Made by a program: the position numbers and the translations under genes | In this document: one piece after another, positions 25,352 through 33,315 of the stretch | Layout of the letters: the number at the start of each line of letters is the position of its first letter | Numbering within the stretch: position 1 is the stretch's first letter | DNA from: Nostoc spongiaeforme FACHB-130 | GTDB taxonomy: Bacteria; Cyanobacteriota; Cyanobacteriia; Cyanobacteriales; Nostocaceae | NCBI RefSeq assembly: GCF_014698475.1 | Contig: NZ_JACJTB010000001.1 | Coordinates: 124,001 to 188,000, forward strand | Direction: 5' to 3' | Length of the DNA stretch: 64,000 bases | The notes under the pieces: model-generated | Seen by the model: only the letters and a program-made list of their open reading frames with translations | What the model was told of the DNA's origin: nothing | The model's database searches: none

Positions 25352-26803
25352 TTAGATTTCAGATTTTATATTTGCAGCATATTGTTGATTAATTTTATTT
25401 ATTAGCTCCCTAATATTTTGTTCTTGGCTAATGCTAAATATATCAGCAATCAAATCCAAGGAACCATCTGAATTCTGAGACCAACCAATGTCATATTGAC
25501 CTTCTAAAACTGCAACGATATCAGCACTAACTCTTTGACCATTCCCACCTCGAACATAAGCATCAGTTTGTACTTTAATTCCTAGTTCATGTAAAGATTG
25601 TTTCAGAATTTCGCTATCCGTTATTTTTGTACGTAAAGTACTAAAATGAGCAGATGGTCTTGGCTCTGTCAATGCTTGCCAGTCTTTCTCCAAACCAACA
25701 GCTTGGCAAATTGCTATAAAAGAATCTTTAGGGATATCCAATTTCTGCCAAAATCTCATCAGTATAGTAGGTGAAATGTCAGCAGCATAAAGCCAAGCTA
25801 AATCTATTTGCTCCCATCCTTTTGTTTGTCGAGCATTATCAACTGCTTTTAAGCCTAATTCGGAAACCTTAAGATTCTCTATTCTGGGTATAGATGAATT
25901 TAATAATGAAACTTTAAGTAACTTTTCTTTATCTTGCAGAATCTCCAATAATCTATTAATCTGCTGGTCTTTGAGATTAAGAAGATTTTTGATTTCATCA
26001 TATTGCTTATTAATGTGCTGTTCTGTTTCAGATTCTTGGATATGTGATTCAACTCCTTGACTTGTAAAGAGTTCATGATTGGTAAACTGATATTTTGGTA
26101 ACTTACTTAGTATTGATTTAGGCACAAACATATCAAATCCAGCAATATTTAATTGTTTCTCCTGATCTCCTATTAAACTTATAATTTCGGCTGTTGCACT
26201 TTCTTGATTACCGCGCACAAATTTTGACATTCCATGAGCATAAATTAGTAATGGCTGAAACTCAGCAAGTGGTTCTGCTACTGTCTCTATTAGAGATGCC
26301 ATACGAACCCATTCCGTTTTCTCCTCTAGGTTCAATTTTTTCAGAGCTAATGCTAATTCCCTCGCTGCTTCACTGGGTTTTGTATATGCTAAAGCTGTCC
26401 ATCTTTGAGCTTGAGCAAAATCCCTTGTATCGGGATCATGGCTCTCAAGTTGCTCTCGTACATAAGTCAGCAAAAAATCAGACAATTCATAAATTCGCTG
26501 TTCACCAAAGCGGTAATTATCTTGCAATTCTCTTAACAGTAACTTGCGTACTGCTTTATCCATTTCATAGAGTTCATAGCTGACTTCATCACAAAAACTA
26601 GAAAGTAACAAATCCGCCACAGCTAACCAAGGAATATTCAACAATTCACCATGAATATCACGCTGGAAATTTGCCCACAGGTGGTAAAGTAAATCTGGGG
26701 TGAGAGCTAATGGAAACGCAGCATGATAAGCCAAACAAAGGTGTGCTTCACCGAAACGTTGAGTAAAAGATTCAATTCGACGACTAGCAACTTCTGGCTT
26801 CAT
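25352..26803 (-). CDS. Conflict-module protein with HTH and C-terminal DUF1257 (Ycf35) domain
   Basis: The 483-residue protein has four parts. Residues 1-210 form a helical domain (SFTQRFGEAHLCLAYHAAF, LLYHLWANFQ) that I have seen at the N-terminus of other cyanobacterial multidomain signalling proteins. Residues about 258-300 look like a coiled coil. Residues 316-378 are an HTH-like unit (ARQTKGWEQIDLAWLY, FIAICQAVGLEKDW). Residues 384-483 match DUF1257/Ycf35 (HFSTLRTKI, YDIGWSQNSDGSLDLIAD, INQQYA). It is the last gene of a reverse-strand run after HTH, iSTAND, MoxR and vWA genes, 43 bp after the vWA stop. It occupies the place of the third partner of vWA-MoxR ternary conflict systems; its role as adaptor or effector is inference. 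Confidence 0.75.
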   Translation of the reverse strand: MKPEVASRRIESFTQRFGEAHLCLAYHAAFPLALTPDLLYHLWANFQRDIHGELLNIPWLAVADLLLSSFCDEVSYELYEMDKAVRKLLLRELQDNYRFGEQRIYELSDFLLTYVREQLESHDPDTRDFAQAQRWTALAYTKPSEAARELALALKKLNLEEKTEWVRMASLIETVAEPLAEFQPLLIYAHGMSKFVRGNQESATAEIISLIGDQEKQLNIAGFDMFVPKSILSKLPKYQFTNHELFTSQGVESHIQESETEQHINKQYDEIKNLLNLKDQQINRLLEILQDKEKLLKVSLLNSSIPRIENLKVSELGLKAVDNARQTKGWEQIDLAWLYAADISPTILMRFWQKLDIPKDSFIAICQAVGLEKDWQALTEPRPSAHFSTLRTKITDSEILKQSLHELGIKVQTDAYVRGGNGQRVSADIVAVLEGQYDIGWSQNSDGSLDLIADIFSISQEQNIRELINKINQQYAANIKSEI

Positions 26804-26846
26804 GCTTTCTACCCTAAAAAACTCCTGGTTAAATTGCTGACTTTCC

Positions 26847-27959
26847 CTACTTTAATTGTGCATGGCTTCCCCTTCCGCGCAACACATCGATCGCTCGATC
26901 AAATCCCTGACGACTAACCTCAAACATTGGTACTAAAAGTGCAATTTCTTCGGCTGTTGTACCAAACCAGCGTTCTGTTGACATAGGATTTAGCCACGCA
27001 ATATAACGAACTCGCTGCTTGAGTTTGTCTAGAAACTTTTCGGTTAATTCCAAACGTTCCAAACTGAAACCGCCTCGTGCTGCTCCCCCATCACTAAAAA
27101 TTAAAATCGCAGAATGCTCACGCAGTTGAGCCAGAAAATCTGTGACAGTTTGCGCTTGCTGGCGTGTATGGTCATGGTAAAGATAATTAGTAGGACAGTT
27201 ATGAAAGTAGTAAATACTAGCTTTTCCCAAGCGTCCACCTCTTACGGCTGTTTCCGCCAAACGCTGAGATAAAGCATGAAAAGGAACCATTGATCCCCTG
27301 TGATCAATTAACAAAAATAGTTCAGTTTTATTAATCCGTCTGGGAACAAGCAAAGGTTCTAGTAATATTCCCAGTTGTCCAACTTGCTCAATAGTTGCTT
27401 CTATATCTAATTCTGTCGGTAAACCTTGGCGGATAAATCGGCGTAGATGTCGCCAGCTTTGTTTCATCTGTCGCCGTGTTACCGGAAAATATTCATCAGT
27501 TTGGGTAAAGCGATTTATAACAATGTCTTCAGAATTCTGAGCAGTAATTTGTACTGCTTCTGCCACTTGCATTTCATCTTCTACCTGCATCAGTTCTGAT
27601 GAGGCGGATGTAGTATTCAGTAGCTCAGGTGGCTCATCTTTAGTTTCTACCTTTGGAACTTTGGAATCAGAAGCAACAGTAGTTTGATCTCTTGTCTTTT
27701 CATTAACAACAGCAGGCTTGAAATCATGTCGCTTTGTCATCACCTGCTCGAAATGATATTTAAACAGATGTTCTTCATCTGAAGATTTGACCCACAAAAT
27801 ACAACACATTTCTGCCAAGGCTTCTTCGTCAGCCGTTCCAAAGCCTGCTTGTAAAGCTTTCAAAACCAGATGGTACTCATCAATACCTAAAGGCAAGCCT
27901 GCTTCTCGTAGCCGTGTAAATAATTCCAGCAGTGGTAATTCTTCTTGGGGAGCTTTCAT
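26847..27959 (-). CDS. vWA-domain protein of a MoxR/vWA module
   Basis: The 370-residue protein has a short helical N-terminus (1-75), an acidic low-complexity linker (85-150), a basic helical segment (TRRQMKQSWRHLRRFIRQG) and a von Willebrand A domain from about 210 to 345. The metal-ion site reads LLIDHRGSM (Asp219...Ser223) in place of the canonical DxSxS, and the later strand reads AILIFSDGGAARGG. It begins 3 bp after the MoxR gene ends, so they are cotranscribed. vWA proteins act as substrate adaptors for MoxR AAA+ ATPases; here the pair lies within a suspected conflict system. Confidence 0.85.
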   Translation of the reverse strand: MKAPQEELPLLELFTRLREAGLPLGIDEYHLVLKALQAGFGTADEEALAEMCCILWVKSSDEEHLFKYHFEQVMTKRHDFKPAVVNEKTRDQTTVASDSKVPKVETKDEPPELLNTTSASSELMQVEDEMQVAEAVQITAQNSEDIVINRFTQTDEYFPVTRRQMKQSWRHLRRFIRQGLPTELDIEATIEQVGQLGILLEPLLVPRRINKTELFLLIDHRGSMVPFHALSQRLAETAVRGGRLGKASIYYFHNCPTNYLYHDHTRQQAQTVTDFLAQLREHSAILIFSDGGAARGGFSLERLELTEKFLDKLKQRVRYIAWLNPMSTERWFGTTAEEIALLVPMFEVSRQGFDRAIDVLRGRGSHAQLK

Positions 27960-27962
27960 TAT

Positions 27963-28928
27963 TCAAGCTCCTGAGTTCAATACCGATTGCTCACCGTAAC
28001 GGCGATAATCATCCCAACTCTTGAGCAACACCCCAGGATATAAAAGCTCGGTTTTCAACTTAGTTAGAATTTCATCATCTGGATGATGGCTAAGAATTCT
28101 TACCCAATCCATCAGTTCGCTAGTGCTGACCTTTTTACCTACTTCACCTTTGTCTCGCCGCATCTCTTCTCGCAGTTCCAAAAAGCGGTCAATAATTGTG
28201 TCTAATACTTCTACTGTGGAAACAGGAAAGTGAGCTTTGACGATTTTTATTAACTGCTCACGCTCAGGAAATTTGACGTAGTGAAATAAACAACGCCGCA
28301 AGAAAGCATCGGGTAAATCTTTCTCATCATTACTGGTAATAAAAACAATTGGTGTTGCTTTCGCTTGAATTTGTTTAATTGGACTATTTTGTTTTACTTC
28401 TGTGACTTCAAATCTTTTCTCATCAAGCTCTAACAATAGGTCATTAGGAAAATCAATGTCAGCTTTATCGATTTCATCAATCAACAAGACAGTTTTTTGC
28501 TCGTTGTTAAATGCACGTCCTAAAGCTCCCCATTCTACGTAAGCATCAGCATCTTTAGCTTTGCTTGTAGCTTCTGCATCGATTTTGGCAGCAGCTAGTT
28601 GAGCATCCCGCAGCCTACCCACAGCATCATAGGTATACAGACCGTCTTTTGCTCGACTGGTAGATTTTATATACCAAGCTTCATAGGGTAAACCCAACTC
28701 GTAAGCTACAGCACGAGCTAATTTAGTTTTGCCACAACCCGGTTCTCCCTTTAATAATAAGGGTCGTTCAAGTGCGATCGCTAAATTTACAGCCTCTACT
28801 AATTTCGGACTGGGCAAGTAAGGGTACAGCAGTTGTCCCGTTTGCGGATCTTGCTCTCCTGGCTGCGGTTGTACCTCGCCAGTATATTTCATTCTCTTAT
28901 TCAGTGCTTTAGCCATACACGCTCCCAC
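27963..28928 (-). CDS. MoxR-type AAA+ ATPase
   Basis: The 321-residue protein has Walker A GEPGCGKTKLA (61-71), Walker B VLLIDEIDKAD (147-157), sensor 1 VFITSNDEKDLPDAF and the arginine-finger region LRRCLFHYVKFPE, all of the MoxR/YcaL-like group. The insertion KQNSPIKQIQAKATP before sensor 1 fits. The assembly would remodel a protein target selected by the vWA partner. The start shown overlaps the iSTAND gene by 28 bp; an alternative is the ATG a few codons later (MAKALN). It is followed at once by the vWA gene. Confidence 0.9.
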   Translation of the reverse strand: MGACMAKALNKRMKYTGEVQPQPGEQDPQTGQLLYPYLPSPKLVEAVNLAIALERPLLLKGEPGCGKTKLARAVAYELGLPYEAWYIKSTSRAKDGLYTYDAVGRLRDAQLAAAKIDAEATSKAKDADAYVEWGALGRAFNNEQKTVLLIDEIDKADIDFPNDLLLELDEKRFEVTEVKQNSPIKQIQAKATPIVFITSNDEKDLPDAFLRRCLFHYVKFPEREQLIKIVKAHFPVSTVEVLDTIIDRFLELREEMRRDKGEVGKKVSTSELMDWVRILSHHPDDEILTKLKTELLYPGVLLKSWDDYRRYGEQSVLNSGA

Positions 28929-29650
28929 TCATACCAATTACAATCACAGAGTTCACAAATATAGTCCAAAACTGCTTCTGGCTTGCCATCATCACTGTTA
29001 TTCAAAATATCTAAGGCAATTTTGTCAATTTCAGCCGTCAATTTTTCAGGTAAAGGATGCTGCGACTTCTCCAACCAATAACTCAGTTCATTGTGAGAAA
29101 GTTTGGTGATTTTCGGCAATTTTAAAGGAGTGTGAGGTTTCCAGTTCAAGTCAATTGTCTCAGCCCAAGTAATACCCCAGCTATCCACACAGCCAGATAA
29201 ATCCATTAAAAAGGCTAAAAGTCGATAGTTACGAACGTTTGCTTGAGAATTACAAGCAATAGATGTCAAGGGTTGCCAAAACTTACAAATAAATTCATTG
29301 AAATAATCTTCAGGTAATTGATCTAAATTTTGAAAAATCAGAATTACTGTTTGAGATTTCCACAAATTACCCACTTTTTGAGCTATTTCATCACAAGTAG
29401 CTAAACGGGCTGCACCTACCGCTTTTCCGAGTTCCCGCCATAAAGCATCAATGGAACTGCTGCGGGTTGCGACTAAAAGGTTTAGGCGATAAATAACACT
29501 TTCAGTCCTACCATTAGGCACAAGCCCCAACAATCTATTTAGCAGCCAGCGTTGACCATGTTCTGGTTCACCATGTATTAAACAAGCTCCTATCTGGTGT
29601 CTTTCTACAAATTCTCTAAATAGGTTTTCTTGTTTGGTGAATTCAGGCAC
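28901..29650 (-). CDS. Degenerate STAND NTPase-like protein (iSTAND), likely C-terminal part of a split gene
   Basis: The 249-residue frame begins at a GTG. It reads FREFVERHQIGACLIHGEPEHGQRWLLNRLL split near residues 11-41; GEPEHGQRW occupies the P-loop position but lacks the lysine, so nucleotide binding is doubtful. VILIFQNLDQLP is a Walker B-like strand. Inactive STAND domains are a recognised part of vWA-MoxR ternary systems. The frame opens directly after a TAA and its first residues complete a motif started in the upstream HTH frame, so the two were probably one HTH-adaptor-iSTAND protein, now separated by a one-base shift. It overlaps the MoxR gene by 28 bp. Confidence 0.7.
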   Translation of the reverse strand: MPEFTKQENLFREFVERHQIGACLIHGEPEHGQRWLLNRLLGLVPNGRTESVIYRLNLLVATRSSSIDALWRELGKAVGAARLATCDEIAQKVGNLWKSQTVILIFQNLDQLPEDYFNEFICKFWQPLTSIACNSQANVRNYRLLAFLMDLSGCVDSWGITWAETIDLNWKPHTPLKLPKITKLSHNELSYWLEKSQHPLPEKLTAEIDKIALDILNNSDDGKPEAVLDYICELCDCNWYEWERVWLKH

Positions 29651-29967
29651 AGCAAAGCCTTATGTAACTGATTACTATCTAGTCGATTTACACAGACTGG
29701 TTTGTAATTATCACTACCAGAATTATCTAAAACATCTGAATCATGAGAAGAAAAATCAGCAATTTTCTTCAAATCTAAATCCAACTTTCGACAAATTTCC
29801 TCGAAATTCAAATACTCTACAGCTTTACCATTGAGAAAATTACTAATGGTAGACCTGGCCATTCCTAAATCTTCAGCTAAGTCCTGCTGTCTTGCGTACC
29901 CATTCAACGCAAGGGCTTTTTTTACTTTTTGGATGTACTGTTTGCTGACTTTAAGCGATCGCCCCAT
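29605..29967 (-). CDS. XRE-like HTH protein, likely N-terminal part of a split HTH-iSTAND gene
   Basis: The 120-residue frame starts MGRSLKVSKQYIQKVKKALA. It has RQQDLAEDLGMARSTISNFL as helix-turn-helix and LNFEEICRKLDL after it, a form common at the N-terminus of cyanobacterial STAND proteins. After an acidic linker comes NRLDSNQLHKALLCLN, the start of an adaptor-like helical segment whose expected continuation (FTKQENLFREFV) lies in the overlapping next frame. It is the first gene of the module and a HIP1 site lies in its start region. It either marks a frameshifted gene or a separate regulator with a 46-bp overlap. Confidence 0.75.
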   Translation of the reverse strand: MGRSLKVSKQYIQKVKKALALNGYARQQDLAEDLGMARSTISNFLNGKAVEYLNFEEICRKLDLDLKKIADFSSHDSDVLDNSGSDNYKPVCVNRLDSNQLHKALLCLNSPNKKTYLENL

Positions 29968-30149
29968 CTACTATCTTGAACAAGAGTTTTAGAACTATCT
30001 CAGTTATTTATCCAACAAAATTCAGTCAAAAGTCAAACATCACTCAATCACACGTAACTCAGGCAGGCTGCACAAATTTCAGACGTAAATAGGTCTCGAA
30101 CTCAGTCAGGGTAGGTGTTTCATAGATTTATAGAGTTCTCACAAGACCA
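29968..30149. other. Promoter region of the vWA-MoxR module
   Basis: This 182-bp AT-rich gap lies between the divergent HTH gene and the small membrane-protein gene. I see no defined promoter motif or operator. Confidence 0.4.
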
Positions 30150-30329
30150 ATGGAAAACCTAGAAGACTTCAAAACTGTCCTCGAAATCATCGTTATTTTG
30201 ATCACTTTTTCTCAAACTTTTCCACCCCTAGCCTTTGTGGCCGGAGGATTAGCTCTCTACTACGTTCTTAAAGGTAAAGAGGAAGATGAAACACCAGAAA
30301 ATGAAACCAGGGAAGAAGAGGAGATGTAG
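30150..30329 (+). CDS. Small single-span membrane protein
   Basis: A 59-codon frame from the ATG at 30150 gives MENLEDFKTVLEIIVILITF, continuing SQTFPPLAFVAGGLALYYVL and then a highly charged tail (KGKEEDETPENETREEEEM). It has one or two hydrophobic stretches followed by an acidic cytoplasm-like tail, a coherent membrane-protein layout unlikely by chance. A hairpin follows the stop. I see no strong ribosome-binding site and do not recognise a family. Confidence 0.5.
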   Translation: MENLEDFKTVLEIIVILITFSQTFPPLAFVAGGLALYYVLKGKEEDETPENETREEEEM

Positions 30330-30346
30330 CTAAAAATTGAGTAGCG

Positions 30347-30373
30347 AAGCCATCCTTTAACATTAGATGGCTT
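30347..30373 (+). terminator. Hairpin after the small membrane-protein gene
   Basis: AAGCCATC (30347-30354) and GATGGCTT (30366-30373) form an 8-bp stem with an 11-base loop, followed by a moderately T-rich stretch. It lies 18 bp after the stop at 30329. Confidence 0.5.
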
Positions 30374-30420
30374 TCCCTGTTTGGGCTAATTTATGTGTGT
30401 ATCTACACATTCTTTTAAAG

Positions 30421-31290
30421 CTAAAAATACTTAGAAAATAACCAGAGTATTAACCCAGTTCCCAGAACGCAAAAAACCCCAGCTAACCCAGCCAGGGGTT
30501 TTTTATATTTACCAGTCCACCATTCGGGTACTTTACCTGTGTAAGTGATGAGTTGGGCTGTATCTATAGTAGCGATCGCCAACACCAAAGCTGCATGTAA
30601 TCCCCAAGCGATACCCAAACTGCCTTTATCTGCTATTCTCGCCATCACCAACATCATTCCCATCAGCCACAGTCCCGGTACTTGTGGTAAAGTTTCCTGC
30701 TGTTCCCAAACTAAGTGCAAGATAGCAAATATACAGCTAGAAATTGTGGCTGCTATCCATATTGGATAATTTCTTTCTAATTCCGTGAACAAAAACCCAC
30801 GAAAAACTAATTCTTCTACGCCACCGACCAATAACCCTACTAATAAAATTGGTAGCAAGATAGATGGTAAAACTTTAATATTAGCCTGGGCAAATTCACA
30901 CCAACCAAGCCCCGATTCCACAGCAAACATCACAGCGAGGCTGAATAATCCCAAGCCAAAACCTATCCCCATACCACCCACCAGGGAAAGATTTACTCCT
31001 AAGCCATACTCAGTAAAAGACCTACCAAACAACCAAATTACTCCCCAAAGTACCAGGGGAGCTAATAAGTAAAGTGTCACAATCAATGGTAACTTCTGCT
31101 CTGGTTGTAAAGGCTTTTTTGGTTGCCAACCCATAACAATAGCAGATATTACTGCCAATGGGAGCCAACATACTACCCAGATCATAAAAAATGCCATCAA
31201 AACAACGCCTATTGGTGCATTTTCTTGCAATGACAGTAAGGTGTTGCCTGATGGCTGAAAAAAATTTGCTAAAACAAATAAAAAAAACAC
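30421..31290 (-). CDS. CPBP-family intramembrane glutamic endopeptidase
   Basis: The 289-residue protein has about eight hydrophobic helices. The CPBP/Abi motif 1 is GGVEELVFRGFLF (Glu159, Glu160, Arg164) and motif 2 is the helix IFAILHLVW with His192, the catalytic residues of this intramembrane protease family (Rce1-like). Roles in the family range from prenyl-protein processing to bacteriocin immunity; none can be assigned here. Near the 3' end the DNA carries a terminator-like inverted repeat (30471-30504) within the coding sequence. Confidence 0.88.
   Translation of the reverse strand: MFFLFVLANFFQPSGNTLLSLQENAPIGVVLMAFFMIWVVCWLPLAVISAIVMGWQPKKPLQPEQKLPLIVTLYLLAPLVLWGVIWLFGRSFTEYGLGVNLSLVGGMGIGFGLGLFSLAVMFAVESGLGWCEFAQANIKVLPSILLPILLVGLLVGGVEELVFRGFLFTELERNYPIWIAATISSCIFAILHLVWEQQETLPQVPGLWLMGMMLVMARIADKGSLGIAWGLHAALVLAIATIDTAQLITYTGKVPEWWTGKYKKPLAGLAGVFCVLGTGLILWLFSKYF
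30471..30504. repeat. Terminator-like inverted repeat inside the CPBP gene
   Basis: AAAAAACCCC (30471-30480) and GGGGTTTTTT (30495-30504) form a perfect 10-bp stem with a 14-base loop and terminal T-run in both directions. It codes for the KKPLAGLAGVF segment, so it may be coincidental. Confidence 0.5.
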
Positions 31291-31460
31291 GATAGACTTC
31301 TTAGGTTGTCTTCAAGACTCTAGTAAAATTTGTGGCTTGAGCAATATGTCTCATCGTATCGTTTTATTAGTACAGAATTCTTAAACAGAGTTATTTGCTC
31401 TCGTTGTAGGGATATTTTTTCTCAAAATTTCTCGAAAACTTCTCCCTACCACCCAAGAAT

Positions 31461-31892
31461 TTACTCTTCTTCGTCTAAGTCTTCATCTACCTCATCTATG
31501 TCATCTGGGGAGATTTTTTTATCACTTTCACCCAGTTGAATCAGGTGAATATGTTTGTAACCTAGTCTAATTTCAAATTCATCTCCCGGTTTTAAACCCA
31601 TTGCCTTGGTGTAAGTTGCACCAATGACAATTTGACCATTTTGATGAACGCTAACTCGATATGTCGGTTCGCGGCCACGGCCATCTTTAGGTGCTTCTGG
31701 ACTTAGGGGAATTCCTCTAGCCGATAGTAAAGCGTCATAAAAATCAGTGAGATTGACGCGCACCTGGTTATTCTTAGTAACAGTGTAATAGCCACACTGC
31801 TTTGCTCTTTCTCTTCTAGGTAAATTAGAAAGTTCTTTTACTTTAGCAAGCAGTGCTTTTCCCGTTAATGGTGCAGTTGCAGTTTCTGTCAT
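31461..31892 (-). CDS. cyAbrB transcriptional regulator (CalA-like)
   Basis: The protein starts MTETATAPLTGKALLAKVKE; the frame opens three codons earlier (31901), but this ATG fits known cyAbrB starts. It has the conserved LPRRERAKQCGYYTVTKNNQ and a C-terminal SpoVT/AbrB-type domain (VHQNGQIVIGATYTKAMGLK then GDEFEIRLGYKHI), and ends in a very acidic tail (DDIDEVDEDLDEEE). cyAbrB proteins are small DNA-binding regulators of carbon/nitrogen balance, hydrogenase and heterocyst genes. It is monocistronic with a long upstream region. Confidence 0.93.
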   Translation of the reverse strand: MTETATAPLTGKALLAKVKELSNLPRRERAKQCGYYTVTKNNQVRVNLTDFYDALLSARGIPLSPEAPKDGRGREPTYRVSVHQNGQIVIGATYTKAMGLKPGDEFEIRLGYKHIHLIQLGESDKKISPDDIDEVDEDLDEEE

Positions 31893-31901
31893 TACGCTCA
31901 A

Positions 31902-33267
31902 ATTATCCTTACTCTCTCCAAACTGATAAACTATGTAGTCTGACGGCAGTATTTAACTCTTGAGCATCCGTAAAAAGATGCTCAAAATTTTAAGGGAAGG
32001 GTTAAATTGCTACTGATAGAGGAGCAACAAGCGCCTATATTATGCTTGCCTGCAACAGATTTAAGTCAGCGTTGTCACAGACATTTATTTTGGTGATTTT
32101 AGGACACTGTTAACCATGATTCGCCATTGAAAACGCAATAATTTTCTCTTTTGGCGCTACTGTAGCGGTGTAACTTTAAGCCACCTTTACAAATAAGGTT
32201 GTTTCTACTCCAAATAAGTAGTAGACCCAAGAAATTGCAGGTTTTCCACTTTCAGTACTTGCCTTTATTGCCCTTGAGTTGTAGGTTTTAACCTTTCTTC
32301 CTCTTAAGCTTAAGACAGCATAGTATTTGAATATGCTCTCCTAGACATACAACTTTTGCCTCAGATGTAGAGACACAAAATTTTCTGTCTCTAGGTTACG
32401 AAAAAACAAAGTAGTGGTAATCGCGCTTATACGACGCTTGAGACTAGTTTTGTTACTTCGTAATTTTATATTAAATACTAGCATGGACTAATAATAGCAA
32501 AATAATTGTTTATGTTTGAATTTAATTTACAGACAAACTTTTATTTCAATCATTTAACTTAACGAGGTAACAAGCAGTCAGGATTTTCATCCGGGTTTAT
32601 TAGCTACCATGCGTATTACGGCATCACTTTTATAAAAATTCATCTAAATTTAGATCGGTAGTTTTGAGCAAGTGCCATTCTTTGATATTAGAGATAGAGA
32701 AGAAACAAAAATACAAAGCGGTTTCACCTGCGCGTTTATCCTCACAAGACAAACCACCTCTCAAGCATTTTGAGTGTCTGTCTATGGGAAGAATAAATAT
32801 CTTGCACATCTGTCAAGTGCTTGATTACCGCCATCAGATGTTTATTATCAGCTTTCAAACTTCCATATCAGCCAAAATTAACCGTTGGGAATTAGTTTCC
32901 TAATTTCTCCAATAAGTAGATTTTAGCTATGAGCCTGATGGATATAAAGATGTATTAAGCAGATGAAGTGTAGGAAATGGGAATATTATCGTTATGTAGA
33001 TAATTAACTTGAGTTGGTCTCCCGAAAAACTCTTTTATTTATAACTCCTAAACAGGTAAGCTGAACAATCAGCTGCGATCGCCTGTTTGCTACTAAAGCT
33101 CAGAGCTTAACATAAATCTCGGACATGGTGCTAATACAACTAAAATTTTAATGGTTATCCTGGAACTATAATTCAGTAGCTCTTTGCTCATCAGCCTTTT
33201 AACACTCGGCTTGGAATTAAGAGCAACAAGAGTATAACTCAATTTTCGCACCTACTAGCCTTGAGTT
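31902..33267. other. Long gene-poor region between cyAbrB and sdhB
   Basis: About 1.4 kb lacks a convincing gene. It holds a perfect 9-bp hairpin (TTGAGCATC 31970-31978, GATGCTCAA 31987-31995, then AATTTT), a second 8-bp hairpin (TAGAGACA 32368-32375, TGTCTCTA 32386-32393), and a 79-codon frame at 32664-32903 without recognisable features. It separates divergent cyAbrB and sdhB, so long leaders or small RNAs are possible. Confidence 0.5.
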
Positions 33268-33315
33268 ATGATTTTTCAAGCTGGTAAAGCAATTTTAAGA
33301 CTTTGGTTGGTGGTA

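Noticed and set aside
32664-32903. 79-codon frame in the long gap before sdhB
   Set aside because: No recognisable motif, no ribosome-binding site and atypical composition; kept only as a note in the gap entry.
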